Below are positions 42,385-43,498 of a DNA stretch of 43,498 nt, piece after piece (positions within the stretch are counted from its first letter, which is position 1; each line of letters opens with the position of its first letter). The DNA comes from an uncultured Myxococcales bacterium (GTDB lineage Bacteria; Myxococcota_A; UBA9042): positions 1 through 43,498 of the forward strand of contig CAISBR010000068.1 in assembly GCA_903883645.1 (NCBI GenBank), read 5' to 3'. The position numbers and the translations under genes are program-made. The notes below the pieces were generated by a model. It had not been told where the DNA came from and did no database searches. It was given only the letters and a program-made list of their open reading frames with translations.

Positions 42385-43047
42385 CTAGGCCACGGCAACA
42401 GCGGCGACGAGCGCGGGACTAGGCTGTAACATCCAGACTTTGCAAGCATGTTCTTGGTCGAGCACCGCCTGAGTTGGCTGCTGCAGGTCGTTCAATTCCA
42501 CCCGGCGCAGGGCGTCGATGCCCAGGCCCCAGGCCTTGAGCGCCGCCTCTTTGGCGGTCCATATGCGGTAAAACGCAACTATGTCTTCGCGGTTAGTAAG
42601 CTTATCCCAAAGTAGTTGCTCACGATATGTCATACAAGCATTTGTAATATTATGAAGATTATCCCGATTGCGCACTATCTCTAGGTCGACACCCAGCCGG
42701 CCCTGGGGCGCCAGGGCGAGCAAAGCCCAGTCGCCACTATGTGAAGAATTGAACGCAAGACCCGGCAGTGTGGGCTTGCCGTCTGGGCCGTGGGCAGGGG
42801 TAAGTTGCTGTGGCGGCACGCCCAGTTGCTGGCCAACAAGCTGGTACAGCAGCGCGCGGGTTTGCAGGCGGCGCAGGTGCGCGATCGGCCGGAGCGGCGG
42901 CCGCGGCGACAGGGGCTCGGGCGGCAGCAGGCTGTGGCAGTGGTCTAGGTCCCAGGGCAGGGTGCTAAGATCGCAGAGATACAGCGAAAGCCCGGGCGGC
43001 AGGGGCGGATTCTGGGGCTTGATGGGGTAGAGATGAGCGGGCAGCAT
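42385..43047 (-). CDS. Sfp-type 4'-phosphopantetheinyl transferase
   Basis: Transferase of 220 residues that attaches the phosphopantetheine arm of CoA to carrier proteins. Motifs are GKPTLPGLAFNSSHSGDWALLAL (the CoA-binding NxSHS), LGVDLEIVRNRDN (the Mg-binding GVDLE) and FYRIWTAKEAALKAWGLGI (the W-KEA helix). Size and spacing fit the Sfp/Gsp group, which serves polyketide and peptide synthetases or the fatty-acid carrier when no AcpS exists. Start at 43047 is chosen for its GAGG site 5 nt upstream; the open frame continues to 43164 without support. No synthase genes are nearby. Confidence 0.93.
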   Translation of the reverse strand: MLPAHLYPIKPQNPPLPPGLSLYLCDLSTLPWDLDHCHSLLPPEPLSPRPPLRPIAHLRRLQTRALLYQLVGQQLGVPPQQLTPAHGPDGKPTLPGLAFNSSHSGDWALLALAPQGRLGVDLEIVRNRDNLHNITNACMTYREQLLWDKLTNREDIVAFYRIWTAKEAALKAWGLGIDALRRVELNDLQQPTQAVLDQEHACKVWMLQPSPALVAAVAVA

Positions 43048-43202
43048 CGGGGCCTCGGCAGTGCGACGGCGAGGGTGCGCGAGGTGCGGGCAAGGTGCAA
43101 GGGGTTGTGCAACAGCTTGCCTCGATTTCTTAGATTCATTATTATTATCAACGATCTGACACAAAGGTGCTTCGTGACAGACCCGCTTGTATTCGCTTGA
43201 CC

Positions 43203-43220
43203 ACTGAACGAGTGTTCAGT
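43203..43220. promoter_or_regulatory. 18-bp palindrome, GAAC-N4-GTTC operator type
   Basis: ACTGAAC-GAGT-GTTCAGT: perfect 7-bp arms around a 4-nt centre, ending 11 bp before the ATG at 43232. This form is used by LexA-type repressors in several bacterial groups and also by TetR-family regulators. Its position over the start region of the gene suggests direct repression. Confidence 0.6.
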
Positions 43221-43231
43221 ACCATGCGGCC

Positions 43232-43498
43232 ATGAGCGCGCTCCCCACCCGCACCCTTGCTCCCCTTTTGCAGCCGGCCCTTCAGTCGGCTCTCCAGCCG
43301 GCCCTCCAGCCGGCCCTTCAGTCGGCCCTCCTGCCGGCTCTCCAGCCGGCCAATGCCGCCGCGCAACCACTGACCCGGCTTGAGCAATTGCGTCTGCAGC
43401 TTGCCGCCTCGCCGCACAGCCAAGTGATTAAGAATGGGGCACAGGCGCTCAAGACGGGCGCGGGAACGCAGCATTTCGTACCAAGTGCTTACACTGAA
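43232..43498 (+). CDS. Truncated gene with LQPA-repeat N-terminus
   Basis: An open frame of 89 codons runs from ATG 43232 off the window edge. It starts MSALPTRTLAPLLQPALQ and continues as a four-residue LQPA/LQSA repeat (12-bp DNA units, about 43272-43352), then a helical part LTRLEQLRLQLAASPHSQVIKNGAQALKTG. There is no known domain in what is visible and no clear ribosome-binding site. The palindrome just upstream supports a real, regulated start. If that operator is a LexA box, the product could be a damage-response protein; the visible sequence does not prove it. The opposite-strand frame at 43148-43474 is a shadow of the repeats. Confidence 0.5.
   Translation, partial: MSALPTRTLAPLLQPALQSALQPALQPALQSALLPALQPANAAAQPLTRLEQLRLQLAASPHSQVIKNGAQALKTGAGTQHFVPSAYTE

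Noticed and set aside
43272..43352. CRISPR or structural repeat at the window end
   Set aside because: 12-bp units without spacers that encode LQPA/LQSA in an open frame; better explained as coding repeats.

Overview
This is a GC-rich bacterial window with long tightly packed genes. The organism is probably a Myxococcota-type (former deltaproteobacterial) environmental bacterium. The clues are many secreted lipoproteins whose lipobox Cys is followed by Asp/Thr/Ala-rich linkers, Cys-rich repeats of the CDDGNPCT type, thrombospondin-3-like DxDGDG repeats, a stand-alone E2-type acyltransferase and a hydrogenase-related membrane complex. This assignment is an inference from protein style; no rRNA or marker set is present.

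Left part (95-8329): an integrated mobile element of about 8.2 kb. It sits in the 3' half of a tRNA-Asn(GUU) gene (8283-8358, minus strand) and is bounded by two identical 48-bp copies of that half (95-142 and 8282-8329). It carries a P4-type tyrosine integrase, a Phd/YefM-like antitoxin without an obvious toxin, a conserved-hypothetical DNA-binding-like protein, an AlpA-type excisionase/regulator, a Prim-Pol primase, a Cys-rich/TSP3/SUMF1-fold lipoprotein as apparent cargo, and two small HTH proteins. Paired 12-bp repeats just inside both ends look like integrase arm sites. The element also appears to supply a new terminator for the tRNA gene it interrupts, while the original terminator is left outside at 48-77. 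The int-alpA-primase set resembles small phage satellites or other parasitic elements, but no capsid, packaging or conjugation gene is visible.

Middle-left (8511-14443): chromosomal genes. These are holA (DNA polymerase III delta), an MBL-fold hydrolase, a small protein paired with a GMC oxidoreductase, serB with ACT domains, and a lipoyl-less 2-oxoacid dehydrogenase acyltransferase. Next is a 6.5-kb gene for a 2153-residue Cys-repeat lipoprotein (14479-20940) with two homologous non-repeat domains inserted, then ung (21163-21933). Between ung and the next operon is a gene graveyard (21934-22692): a 14-bp tandem array, a decayed secreted-protein gene frameshifted by a 13-bp tandem repeat, and a VapC toxin tail.

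Middle-right (22693-29950, minus): a six-gene operon in the Hyf/Hyc (group 4 hydrogenase / complex I) order: NuoL-like, NuoH-like, HyfE-like, NuoN-like, NuoCD-like, and a ferredoxin-NuoB fusion. The large subunit lacks all four Cys ligands of the NiFe site, while all FeS cysteines of the small subunit and the ion-pump residues are kept. It is therefore an energy-converting-hydrogenase-related (Ehr-like) complex with an unknown electron donor and acceptor. I consider it the most interesting system here.

Right part (30209-43498): a VLCAD-like acyl-CoA dehydrogenase, a gamma-glutamyltransferase lipoprotein, two tandem lipoproteins (Cys-rich; alpha/beta-hydrolase-like), a convergent Cys-rich/beta-repeat lipoprotein, gcvP (glycine decarboxylase) with a readable sigma70 promoter, and an Sfp-type phosphopantetheinyl transferase. 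The window ends in a truncated gene whose start region holds a GAAC-N4-GTTC palindrome and a Leu-Gln-Pro-Ala repeat.

Several starts are supported by a recurrent ribosome-binding sequence, GAGG followed by a C/T-rich spacer.
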